Assembly (NCBI GenBank): GCA_001464385.1
Contig: LNFB01000325.1
Coordinates: 50,089-114,088, forward strand
DNA: 64,000 bases
Origin: Deltaproteobacteria bacterium Ga0077550
GTDB lineage: Bacteria > Myxococcota_A > Polyangia > Nannocystales > Nannocystaceae
Reading direction: 5' to 3'
The notes below the pieces were generated by a model that was not told where the DNA came from, searched no databases, and saw nothing but the letters and a program-made list of their open reading frames with translations. Positions 30,576 to 38,552 of this stretch are shown piece by piece. How positions within the stretch are numbered: the stretch's first letter is position 1; every line of letters starts with the position of its first letter. Made by a program: the position numbers and the translations under genes.

Positions 30576-33425
30576 ATGAGCCCGCGGTCCGAGTTCCCCT
30601 CCTCCGGCCGCGCGTGGGGCTCGATCCCGCTGTTGCTCCTGTTGGCGTGTCGACCCGAGGCCGCGACCAAGCCGCCGGCTACGGACGCGCCCGTGGGCGA
30701 CGCGACCGATCCGACGCTCGCGGACCCCCGCGAGGGCAGCGGCGAGGCCGACGGGCCGGTGCCGGAGCCCGACGCGCCGGTGGCCGAGATACGGCCTCGG
30801 CCCGCGGCGACCAAGGTCGAGGGGCGCGACGCGGCGCTGGCGGCGGTCGTGCGGGGCAACCCCGAGGGCGCCATCGAGGCGCTGCGCGGGCTGCTGAAGG
30901 CGAAGCCCGCCGACCTCGAGGTCCGCGTCGCCCTGGCCCGGGCGCTCGCGACCACTGGGGCGAACGACGATGCGCGCGCGGTGCTCGAGGATCCGAAGGG
31001 CAAGCCGCTCGACGTCGACGTGGTCCAGTTGCGGCTGTCGCTGCTGCGGGCGCGTGGCGATCTCGCCGGCGCGCAGAAGCTGTTGGACGAGGCGACGAAG
31101 CGCCACCCGGACGCGCTGGCGCTGAAGGGCGAGCTCATCGCGCTGCGCGTCGACACCGGGCACCGCGAGGATCCGAAGACCCGCGCGCTCATCGACGCGA
31201 TGTACGACGCCTACGACGCCGGCAAGGCCAAGACCACCGCCGAGCTGCTCGCGGTGGCGATCGCGGCCCAGTCGCGCGGCGGCAAGGGCGGGTACCACGA
31301 CGCCAACATGGTGCTCGAGGCCGCCGAGGTGCAGGAGCCGGTCGAGGCGGGCACGTGGATCGGCGATCGCGTGCGATTGCTGCGCGGCTCGGTGTTCCTC
31401 GAGAAGTACGCCGGCGACGAGGCCGCGACGACGTTCGAGATGCTGCTCGCCCGCGACCCGTGGCACGTCGAGGCACTGGTCGGCATGGCGATGGTCAACG
31501 TCGAGAACCTACGCTTCGCCGCGGCGTCGCGCGCCGCGACCGAGGCGCTGATGGTCGATCCGCACCACGCCGACGCGCACGCGGTGCTCGCCCGCATCGC
31601 GCTCATCGAGGGCCGCCACGACGAGGTCGCGGCGCACACCCGCGGTGATGCGCTGGCGCGCAACCCCGGGCACGTGCGCTCGCTGGCGGTGGTCGCCGCC
31701 GAGGCGATCGCGTCGGGGCGGCCCAAGGACTACGCCGCCGCCCGCGATCGCGTGCTCGCCGACAATCCCACCGGCGGGGCCTTCTTCCGCGATCTGTCGG
31801 AGATCCTCGGCTTCCTGCACCTGTATCCCGAGGCCGACGACGTGCTGCGCGAGGGCGTCGCGCTGGCGCCGAACGATCCGTACGTGCAGAGCGCGTGGGG
31901 TCTCAACCTGCTGCGCCTGGGCGACGAGACCACCGGGCGCGCCGCGCTCGAGAAGGCGTGGAAGGGCGATCCGTTCAACGAGCGCACGCGCAACGTCCTC
32001 GACCTCTACGAGAACAGCCTCGACAAGGACTACACCGTCGAGACCAAGGGCGACCTGACGATCCGGCTGCCGACCGAGGATCGGGCGTTCGTGCAGCCGG
32101 TGCTGATGGCGTCCGCCGAGCGGTCGCGTCGCGCGCTCGACGGCTTCTACAAGACCCAGGCGGGCAAGCTGCGGCTCGAGTTCTTCGACGCGCCCGACGA
32201 GTTCTCGGTGCGCACCGTCGGCGTGCCGAGCCTCGGCGCGGTCGCGGTGTGCTTCGGTCCGGTCATCACGTTCATCGGGCCGTACAGCGGCCGCGTGAAC
32301 CTCGATCTGGTGATGCGTCACGAGCTCGCGCACGTCTACGCGATCCGCCGCAGCAAGGGCCGCGTGCCGCGGTGGTTCACCGAGGGGCTGTCGGAGTGGG
32401 AGTCCGAGCAGGCGGATCCCGCGTGGGCCCGCGAGAGCGCGTCGCTGCTCACCGAGGCGCGCAAGCGGGGCAAGCTCCGCAAGCTGTCGGAGCTCGAGCT
32501 GGCGTTCATCCGCGCCGAGAGCCCGATGATGATGGAGGCGGCCTACGCGACGGCGGCCTACGCGATCCGCTACCTCGCGGCGACCTACGGCCGCGACAAG
32601 CTCATCGCGATCCTCGACGGCTACGGCCAGGGCAAGCACACCGACGAGCTGTTCACCGCGCACCTCGGCAAGTCGCTCGCGACCGTCGAGGGCGACTTCG
32701 AGGCGTGGTTCACCGCGCAGCTCGCCGCGAAGGTGCGGGGCTGGGCCCCGGGCGGCAAGCCCGACGAGCCGCGCATGAAGCTGTGGGTCGCGGCCGGCGA
32801 GCAGGTCGAGAAGGGCGAGCACGCCGAGGCGATCCGCACGCTCGAGGCCCTCGTCGCGAAGAAGGGCGACGGCTTCCTGCCGCGCATGGCGCTGGCGCAG
32901 GTGATCATGCAGGGCAACAGCCCCGCGGCGGCCAAGCGTCACCTCGAGGCGGCGCGGACGTTCGCGACCGAATCGATCGAGCCGCTGGTGAAGCTCGCGG
33001 AGCTCGCCCGCAAGGCCGGCGATCTGGCCGAGGAGAAGCGCGTGCTGCGGGCCGCGCTGGCGATCGACGCGGATTCCCTGGATCCCGCGGCGCGGTTCCT
33101 GATGCTCTCGCTGGTCAGCGACGACGCGGACGGTGCGGCGCTGGGGACGTCGCGGGTGTTGGCGTTGGCGCCGTTGCACCCGATCGCGCTGGCGGCCCAG
33201 GCGATCGTGCTCGCGAAGGCCGGGAAGACGGCGGAGGCGAAGGCCCACGTCGCGCGGGCAGATCAGGCGCTCGCGAAGGCCGAGGGCAGGGGGCCGGCGG
33301 ACACGTCGGTGGTGCTGGTGCTGGCGCACCAGGCGGTGGGCGATCGCGCGGGGGCGGACGCGATCGCGAAGACGCTGGGGAAGGCGGACCTGCCCGCGGC
33401 GGCGAAGAAGCGGATCGGGGTGTGA
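30576..33425 (+). CDS. TPR-rich lipoprotein with gluzincin (peptidase MA-like) domain
   Basis: A 949-residue exported protein. Signal SIPLLLLLAC, a linker, then about twelve TPR-like helices (residues ~85-480), a metallopeptidase domain (~490-730), and more TPRs to the end. The zinc site is HELAH at residues 582-586, followed by RWFTEGLSEWESEQAD, whose Glu supplies the third ligand as in gluzincins. The fold matches the peptidase MA family often found with TPRs in Deltaproteobacteria-type genomes. The substrate is unknown; it could act on envelope proteins. A strong promoter-like element precedes it. Its stop codon lies in one arm of a palindrome shared with the convergent gene. Confidence 0.9.
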   Translation: MSPRSEFPSSGRAWGSIPLLLLLACRPEAATKPPATDAPVGDATDPTLADPREGSGEADGPVPEPDAPVAEIRPRPAATKVEGRDAALAAVVRGNPEGAIEALRGLLKAKPADLEVRVALARALATTGANDDARAVLEDPKGKPLDVDVVQLRLSLLRARGDLAGAQKLLDEATKRHPDALALKGELIALRVDTGHREDPKTRALIDAMYDAYDAGKAKTTAELLAVAIAAQSRGGKGGYHDANMVLEAAEVQEPVEAGTWIGDRVRLLRGSVFLEKYAGDEAATTFEMLLARDPWHVEALVGMAMVNVENLRFAAASRAATEALMVDPHHADAHAVLARIALIEGRHDEVAAHTRGDALARNPGHVRSLAVVAAEAIASGRPKDYAAARDRVLADNPTGGAFFRDLSEILGFLHLYPEADDVLREGVALAPNDPYVQSAWGLNLLRLGDETTGRAALEKAWKGDPFNERTRNVLDLYENSLDKDYTVETKGDLTIRLPTEDRAFVQPVLMASAERSRRALDGFYKTQAGKLRLEFFDAPDEFSVRTVGVPSLGAVAVCFGPVITFIGPYSGRVNLDLVMRHELAHVYAIRRSKGRVPRWFTEGLSEWESEQADPAWARESASLLTEARKRGKLRKLSELELAFIRAESPMMMEAAYATAAYAIRYLAATYGRDKLIAILDGYGQGKHTDELFTAHLGKSLATVEGDFEAWFTAQLAAKVRGWAPGGKPDEPRMKLWVAAGEQVEKGEHAEAIRTLEALVAKKGDGFLPRMALAQVIMQGNSPAAAKRHLEAARTFATESIEPLVKLAELARKAGDLAEEKRVLRAALAIDADSLDPAARFLMLSLVSDDADGAALGTSRVLALAPLHPIALAAQAIVLAKAGKTAEAKAHVARADQALAKAEGRGPADTSVVLVLAHQAVGDRAGADAIAKTLGKADLPAAAKKRIGV

Positions 33426-33441
33426 GCCGCGACGGGGCTCA
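33423..33441. terminator. Small bidirectional hairpin containing both stop codons
   Basis: TGAGCC and GGCTCA form a perfect six-base stem around GCGACGG. The TGA of the TPR-peptidase gene and the TGA of the convergent lipoprotein gene are in opposite arms. Confidence 0.4.
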
Positions 33442-34206
33442 GCTGCACTCGCCGAACACGGCGGGGTCGTCGTAGTCGACATCGCCGCCGGCACACTGGT
33501 CCTCGAGGTCGCTGCCCAGGACGTAGATCTTCGCGGGCGCGCCCTCGGAGTAGACGAGGCCGCAGCCGCCCTGGCCGTACTCCTTCTCGGGATCGCAGGG
33601 CTGGCACTTCTTCTGGGCGCCGCAGACGAAGGTGTCGTCGCAGAAGAACGACTTGCAGAACTGATCGCGGATGTGTTGATCCGGCTCGAGATCGTTGTCG
33701 TCGAGGAAGATCGCGGGGATGACCGGTTGGTCGGCGTCAGGGTCGATGCAGAAGTCGTCGACGAGCTCGAGACCCGAGTCGCACGAGCCACCCGACGGCG
33801 GACGGCAGCCGGCCTTTCCGAGGTTCTCGTCAGAGCAGCCCAGCATCTTGCAGGCCATCTCGTCGCTCTTCTCGCGCAGGCCGTTCATCGTGCCGGCTTG
33901 CATCGGGTCGCAGTTCCTCGAGCGGTCGAAGTCCGCGACGCAGATCTTGTCGACCTTCGTCGTGTCGAGCTCCCCGGTGTTCTCCTCGTCGAACTTGCAG
34001 ACCGGGACGTACCGCTCGTCCCCCGTCGGCGAGCAATCGTCTGCGTTGCCGCAGCGCTCCACGTCGTCGTTCGGCTTCAGGATCACGCTGCAGCCGACCG
34101 CAGAGCCGAGCACGGAGGCGAGCACCGCGAGGTGGGCAGCTGGCACCGCGGAGCGGCAGGCAAGGCGGAGGGCGGACGCGGGGCGGGGCGAGTTCGAGGC
34201 GGTCAT
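33439..34206 (-). CDS. Cys-rich lipoprotein coupled to histidine kinase
   Basis: A 255-residue lipoprotein. The long N-region and LASVLGSAVGC place the lipidated Cys near residue 39. The mature domain has about twenty Cys residues in pairs (ERCGNADDCS, CKMLGCSDENLGKAGC, FCKSFFCDDTFVCG, KKCQPCDPEKEYGQGGC), suggesting many disulfides in a small-domain array. I do not recognise a family. ATG 34206 overlaps the stop codon of the histidine kinase gene (ATGA), an unusual pairing that could make it an extracytoplasmic partner of the kinase. That link is inference. Confidence 0.85.
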   Translation of the reverse strand: MTASNSPRPASALRLACRSAVPAAHLAVLASVLGSAVGCSVILKPNDDVERCGNADDCSPTGDERYVPVCKFDEENTGELDTTKVDKICVADFDRSRNCDPMQAGTMNGLREKSDEMACKMLGCSDENLGKAGCRPPSGGSCDSGLELVDDFCIDPDADQPVIPAIFLDDNDLEPDQHIRDQFCKSFFCDDTFVCGAQKKCQPCDPEKEYGQGGCGLVYSEGAPAKIYVLGSDLEDQCAGGDVDYDDPAVFGECS

Positions 34207-35897
34207 GCGGGCTCGTGGGGGGCTCGGGAGGCCAGGGCCGAGTCGGAGGGCTGCGAGCTTAGGGCGGGGCCGGAAGCGGCGCAAGCGGGCAGCTGGACCT
34301 CGAATCGCGTGCCGTCGGGGCCGGTCTGTGCGACCCGCACGGAGCCGCCGTGGTCGGCGACGATCTGCTGGACCATGGGCAGGCCCAGGCCCGTGCCGCG
34401 CGCCTTGCGGGTGTAGAAGGCCTCGAAGATGCGATCGAGCTTGTCCGCCGGCAGCGCGATGCCACCGCCGTTGTCGCTGACAACCACCCGCACGACCCCG
34501 TCCTTACACTGCACGGCGACACCGATGCGCGGCGTGCCCGTGCGCGCGGACGCGGGGCCCTCGCCGAGCGCCGCCTCCTTGGCGTTGCGCAGCAGGTTGA
34601 GCAGGGCCTGACGCAGCTGGTTGGCGTCGCCCAGGACCATCACCGGCACCTCGGGGAGATCGACGTCGATCTCGACCTGCTCCTGCTCGAGCTCGGGGGC
34701 GGTGAACTCGAGCCAGCCGCGCAGCTCGGCGCCGAGGTCGATCGGCACCAGCTCGGGCTTGGGCCGCCGGGCGAAGTGCAGGTAGCTCTCGGTGATGTTG
34801 GTCAGGCGATCGACCTCGCCGATGATCTTCGCGAGCAACCGCCGACCCTCGCTGTCCTCGGGCAGCTCGTCCTCGAGCAGCTCGACGTTGAGCGCCACCG
34901 CCGACAGCGGGTTGCGGATCTCGTGGGTGATCTGCGCCGCGAGCTGGCCCGCCGCCGCGAGGCGCTCGCCGCGGAGCAGCCGCCGCTCGCGCTCCTCGAG
35001 CGCCTCGGCCATGAGGTTGAACTCGGCGGCGAGCTGGCCGACCTCGTCGCCGCGACCCGCGTGATCCGGCAGCACGCGCTGCGACCAGTCTCCGCCGCCG
35101 AGGCGCCGCACGCCCGAGGCGAGGCGCCGCAGCGGCCGCAGCGTCAGGAACACCCCGATGGTGGCGAGCAGGCCGACGACGAACGTCGCGACGGCGAGGC
35201 CCAGCGTCCACTGCTCGGCGCGCTCGCGGGCGTCCTGGACCTCGCCGCGCAGCTCCTCGATCGCGCGGCCGCTCTGGGCGCCCAACGCCTCGAAGAGCTG
35301 CTCGACCTGTCGCTGGGTGCGGATGTCGTCGAGCACCGCCTCGAGGTCGCCGGGCGCTGCGACCAGGGACTCGAGCTGCGTGAGCGATTCCTGGATCCGC
35401 GTCAGCTCGGCGAGCTCGTCGGCGCCGCCGAAGCGCTCGGGCTCGCGCAGCGCGGCCTCGATCGGCTCGCGGGCGTCGAGCACCATCGCGGCGCGGGTCT
35501 GCAGCGCGACCTCCAGCGTGGAGCGTAGCCCGGCGTCGATCGGCTGGGCGAACTCCGTGCGCTGGTGGGTGCGGACCTGCTCGCCGATGCGCACCGCCTG
35601 CACGTGGGCCTCCGCGAGCCGCTTGTCGAACACCGAGTACACCTCGACCAATCGATCGAACCCCGCCTGCATGTCGCGGAGCTGGCGCAGCGTGACGAAC
35701 CCCCACGAGAACGTCGCGACGAGCACGCCGAGCACGAGCGCCGCGATGCGGACCGCGAGGCTGTCGCGCATGCGCAGGGCGCCGCGGCGCTCGGCCGTCG
35801 GACCCGGGCCGCCGCGCTCGGGCACGAGCGGGGCATCCGGTCCGTCGCCCTCGTCGGCCTCACCTGCGTCGGCCTCGCCTGCGGTGGTGTCTGCCAT
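34203..35897 (-). CDS. Membrane sensor histidine kinase (NtrB-like core)
   Basis: A 564-residue kinase. An acidic N-terminal tail (~40 residues) precedes TM1 (about 53-73), a ~155-residue helical periplasmic sensor and TM2 (about 235-258). A HAMP domain follows (RPLRRLASGVRRLGGGDWSQ), then the DHp domain with the phospho-acceptor His near residue 324 in THEIRNPLSAVALN. The ATPase domain has N (LLNLLRNAKEAAL), G1 (VVSDNGGGIAL) and G2 (RKARGTGLGLPMVQQIV) boxes. All catalytic boxes are intact. No response regulator is adjacent. It is coupled to a Cys-rich lipoprotein. The phosphotransfer partner is unknown; the FHA-type activator 2.7 kb away lacks a receiver domain. Confidence 0.94.
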   Translation of the reverse strand: MADTTAGEADAGEADEGDGPDAPLVPERGGPGPTAERRGALRMRDSLAVRIAALVLGVLVATFSWGFVTLRQLRDMQAGFDRLVEVYSVFDKRLAEAHVQAVRIGEQVRTHQRTEFAQPIDAGLRSTLEVALQTRAAMVLDAREPIEAALREPERFGGADELAELTRIQESLTQLESLVAAPGDLEAVLDDIRTQRQVEQLFEALGAQSGRAIEELRGEVQDARERAEQWTLGLAVATFVVGLLATIGVFLTLRPLRRLASGVRRLGGGDWSQRVLPDHAGRGDEVGQLAAEFNLMAEALEERERRLLRGERLAAAGQLAAQITHEIRNPLSAVALNVELLEDELPEDSEGRRLLAKIIGEVDRLTNITESYLHFARRPKPELVPIDLGAELRGWLEFTAPELEQEQVEIDVDLPEVPVMVLGDANQLRQALLNLLRNAKEAALGEGPASARTGTPRIGVAVQCKDGVVRVVVSDNGGGIALPADKLDRIFEAFYTRKARGTGLGLPMVQQIVADHGGSVRVAQTGPDGTRFEVQLPACAASGPALSSQPSDSALASRAPHEPA

Positions 35898-36024
35898 CAG
35901 CGGCCGTATGCGGGCATCCCCGTGGGGGGACGCTACCACGCGCGTGGTGGACCCGCCCCCGTTGCTACCAGAGCGCGTGGACCGGGCGCCAACTGCCCGG
36001 GCGACTTTTCACCGGGCGCAGCGC

Positions 36025-36045
36025 GTGCGAGTGTTAACCTCGCAC
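36025..36045. promoter_or_regulatory. Perfect 21-base dyad next to a start codon
   Basis: GTGCGAG and CTCGCAC are exact inverted repeats around TGTTAAC, ending five bases before ATG 36051. A TAACCT -10-like box (36035-36040) lies inside, so a dimeric repressor bound here would block initiation. It could also act as an mRNA hairpin. Confidence 0.5.
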
Positions 36046-36050
36046 CGCCG

Positions 36051-37241
36051 ATGCCTCGCCGCCTCTCCTCGTCGACTCTGACCACACTCCTGGCGGCCAC
36101 CATCGCCTGGCCCTCCTCCGCGGCCGCGCACGTCCGCGTCGCGCCGGGTCTGCCGGCGGCGCTGGCGACGAGTCAGCTCGAGGAATCGGCGTCGCTGCTC
36201 GGGCTCGAGTCCGACGACGCCGCGGCAGGCGCGGCGCTGACCAAGGCCCTGCGCAAGGCGGCGGCCAAGCGCGGCCTGGGCGGCGGCCCCGAGATGAGCC
36301 TCGTCGAGATGCGCCTGACGATGGGCTGCGAGACCAACAGCGAGGCCTGCCTCGCCGAGGGCGGCAAGGCCATCGAGGTCCGCCAGCTCATCTACGGCGA
36401 GCTGCGCAAGAGCAGCGGCGGCTACAAGGTCCAGCTCTACCTCCTCGACGTCGGCAGCGCCGGCATCGCGTCGAACACCACGGTGCCGCTGTCCGCCGCC
36501 GATCTGTCGCCCGACAAGATCGACGCGACCGCGGCCAAGGTGATCCAGAGCCTCCTGCCCAAGGAGACCGACGACGAGCCGCTCCCGGCGACGACCGACA
36601 CGCCGGTCGTCCCCGAGACGCAGCCCGAGACCACCCCCGAGCCCGACAAGCCGCCGCGGCAGAAGAAGTACGAGTGGGGCCGCGAGAAGCCCGCGCCGCG
36701 CTGGAAGAAGATCGGTCTCGGCGTCACGGCCGGGGTCGGCGGCGCGGCGTTGATCGCCGGCGTCGTCATGGCGGCGCTGCTCCGGACCAAGCTGCGCGAC
36801 GACCTGTTCGAAGCGGTGGACAAGAGCCAAGACGACGACGGTGATGGGGTCCTGGATGCCGCCGACATGGACGATCCAGACACCGAGAAGAACGAGGCGA
36901 ACGTCGCCAACAACATCTACCGCAGCGATTCCGATCTCTGCGAGACCGCGCGCTTCAAGCCCAACCCCAACGCTCCCACGGCAGAGGAGCGCAACGCCGT
37001 CCGGAACGCCGCCGTCACGGGGGTCTGCAACCGCGCGGATGGCATCGAGAAGGCGCAGTTCGCCGCGTTCGGTGCCGGCGCCGTGCTCGGCGTCGCCGCG
37101 ATCGCGTTCACCGTGCTGTTGTTCGTGCACAAGCGCAAGGGCAGCGAAGGCGCCGCCGCGCTGCTGCGCCACGACTTCAAGCTGAGCGCGGCTCCGACGT
37201 TCCGGGGCGGCGCGCAGATGGGGATCGGCTTCCGCTTCTAG
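36051..37241 (+). CDS. Hypothetical envelope protein with two membrane segments
   Basis: A 396-residue exported protein. Signal peptide (LTTLLAATIAWPSSAAA), then a ~160-residue domain with one Cys pair (MGCETNSEACLAEGGKAIEV). The pattern of that domain, including QLIYGELRKSSGGYKVQLYL, is like proteins that score lipid- or glycan-binding secretin-associated domains. A Pro/Glu-rich linker ends in KKYEWGREKPAPRWKK, followed by TM1 (GLGVTAGVGGAALIAGVVMA), a loop with a Ca-binding-like DDDGDGVLDAADMDDPDTE stretch, and TM2 (FGAGAVLGVAAIAFTVLLFV). Function unknown. A palindrome immediately upstream suggests tight regulation. Confidence 0.8.
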   Translation: MPRRLSSSTLTTLLAATIAWPSSAAAHVRVAPGLPAALATSQLEESASLLGLESDDAAAGAALTKALRKAAAKRGLGGGPEMSLVEMRLTMGCETNSEACLAEGGKAIEVRQLIYGELRKSSGGYKVQLYLLDVGSAGIASNTTVPLSAADLSPDKIDATAAKVIQSLLPKETDDEPLPATTDTPVVPETQPETTPEPDKPPRQKKYEWGREKPAPRWKKIGLGVTAGVGGAALIAGVVMAALLRTKLRDDLFEAVDKSQDDDGDGVLDAADMDDPDTEKNEANVANNIYRSDSDLCETARFKPNPNAPTAEERNAVRNAAVTGVCNRADGIEKAQFAAFGAGAVLGVAAIAFTVLLFVHKRKGSEGAAALLRHDFKLSAAPTFRGGAQMGIGFRF

Positions 37242-37253
37242 CGGGAGCCCGCG

Positions 37254-38114
37254 TCAGCCGTCGCTCTCCTTCTCGTCGCCATCGCTCTCCTTCTCGTCGT
37301 CGGCCTCGTCGCCCTTGTCGTCGTTGCCGTCGGGCACATCGGCGTCGCCGAGCTCGCCCGCGGGCACCGCGAACTTCGCGTTGTCCATGTTGTCCTCCAT
37401 GAACGACACGGTCACGCGCACGTAGGTGTCGTCCTTGGGCTGGTCGGGCTTCGGCGCGGAGATCTTCTCGGTCGTGTACAGCCGCCAGATGCTCGCGCCG
37501 CCGAGCTGCAACTTGGAGAGCGTGTCGCTCAGCAGGTCGACCTCGTGGGCGAAGGGCCCGCGCAGCACGAACTGACAGCGCACCGTCCGACAGGTCACGC
37601 CGTCGACCGAGACGCGCGGCTCCTCGGGGGTGCCCTCGAACGCGGCGTCCCGCGCCTTCGCGACGGCCTGGTTCACCAGCGTCTGGTGCGGACGGGCCCA
37701 CGCGCTCTTGACCGGCTCGTCGCCGAACGCCACCTCGGCGAACTTGAGGTACGTCGCCTCGACCTCGCCGGGCGGACGCGCCTCGAAGCCGGGCTTCTTC
37801 GCCGGCTTCTTCGGCTTCTTCGGCTTGGCCGCGGGCTTCTCTGCGCCCTGGTCCTTCGCCGAGACCTTGGCGCCGCCGGGCGGCACGTTGACGAGCCAGT
37901 GCACGCCGACCGCCGCGGTCGCGAGGATCGGCGCGAGCAGCAGCCGCGCGGCGCGTCGCCAACCGGTGCCGTCGCCGGGCGGTCGCCCCTGGCCGCCGGA
38001 CTCGGTCGTGGGCGCGTCGGGGGCCGACGCGTCGTCGCGGTTCGGGCCCTCGACGGGGGCTGCGGTGGCGGCCGCGGCCGGGGCGGTGGCGAGTGGTTTC
38101 GCGTCGGTCGTCAC
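37254..38114 (-). CDS. Hypothetical single-pass membrane protein, FHA-activator operon
   Basis: A 286-residue protein. The first ~60 residues are Pro/Ala-rich and cytoplasmic, followed by one transmembrane helix (LLLAPILATAAVGVHWLV). A Lys/Pro-rich spacer (KPKKPKKPAKKPGF) leads to a ~150-residue periplasmic domain with one Cys pair (VTCRTVRCQFV). The tail is very acidic (DEADDEKESDGDEKE). GTG 38114 lies in the stop codon of the preceding lipoprotein gene (GTGA). It is third in the operon led by the FHA-AAA activator. No family recognised. Confidence 0.8.
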   Translation of the reverse strand: MTTDAKPLATAPAAAATAAPVEGPNRDDASAPDAPTTESGGQGRPPGDGTGWRRAARLLLAPILATAAVGVHWLVNVPPGGAKVSAKDQGAEKPAAKPKKPKKPAKKPGFEARPPGEVEATYLKFAEVAFGDEPVKSAWARPHQTLVNQAVAKARDAAFEGTPEEPRVSVDGVTCRTVRCQFVLRGPFAHEVDLLSDTLSKLQLGGASIWRLYTTEKISAPKPDQPKDDTYVRVTVSFMEDNMDNAKFAVPAGELGDADVPDGNDDKGDEADDEKESDGDEKESDG

Positions 38115-38545
38115 GATGATTCGTCCGCGGTCGCGGGGCCCGGAGTCGGCACGCGGACGCGCCACGAGCCCTCCTGGAACACCATGTGGAGGATGTGCTG
38201 GGTGCCGTCGGCGGCCGTGAGCGCCACCTGGGCCTGCTGGTCGTCGCCGCCGACGAGCTCGGCCTTGGCGATCTGCAGGCTGTAGGGCACGTCGACGATC
38301 TGGAGCATCTCGTACATCTCGATGCTGCGCCGACCTCCGACCTGATCGCTGGCCCGCGTCGCGGCCCGCTCGAGTCGCGCCGCGGCCTCGACGTCGATGA
38401 GGCCGACGAGCGCCTTGGCGTCGCCGCCGAGCACCACGTCGGCGAAGTGACGGGCGGCGATGACCGGCGCGGCCTCCTTCTCGTCGCCGCAGCCCCCCGT
38501 GGCGAGCACGATCGCGAGCACGAGCGGGGCGATGGCCGAGCGCAT
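38111..38545 (-). CDS. Small lipoprotein, DUF4878/SnoaL-like, FHA-activator operon
   Basis: A 144-residue lipoprotein with signal APLVLAIVLATGGC. The mature domain (AARHFADVVLGGDAKALVGL opening, FQEGSWRVRVP close) has the alpha+beta pattern of NTF2-like lipoproteins such as DUF4878, in which a short helix pair is followed by a curved sheet. This assignment is by pattern only. It begins seven bases after the stop of the FHA-AAA activator gene and overlaps the next gene by four bases, so all three are one transcript. Confidence 0.78.
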   Translation of the reverse strand: MRSAIAPLVLAIVLATGGCGDEKEAAPVIAARHFADVVLGGDAKALVGLIDVEAAARLERAATRASDQVGGRRSIEMYEMLQIVDVPYSLQIAKAELVGGDDQQAQVALTAADGTQHILHMVFQEGSWRVRVPTPGPATADESS

Positions 38546-38552
38546 CACGGTG

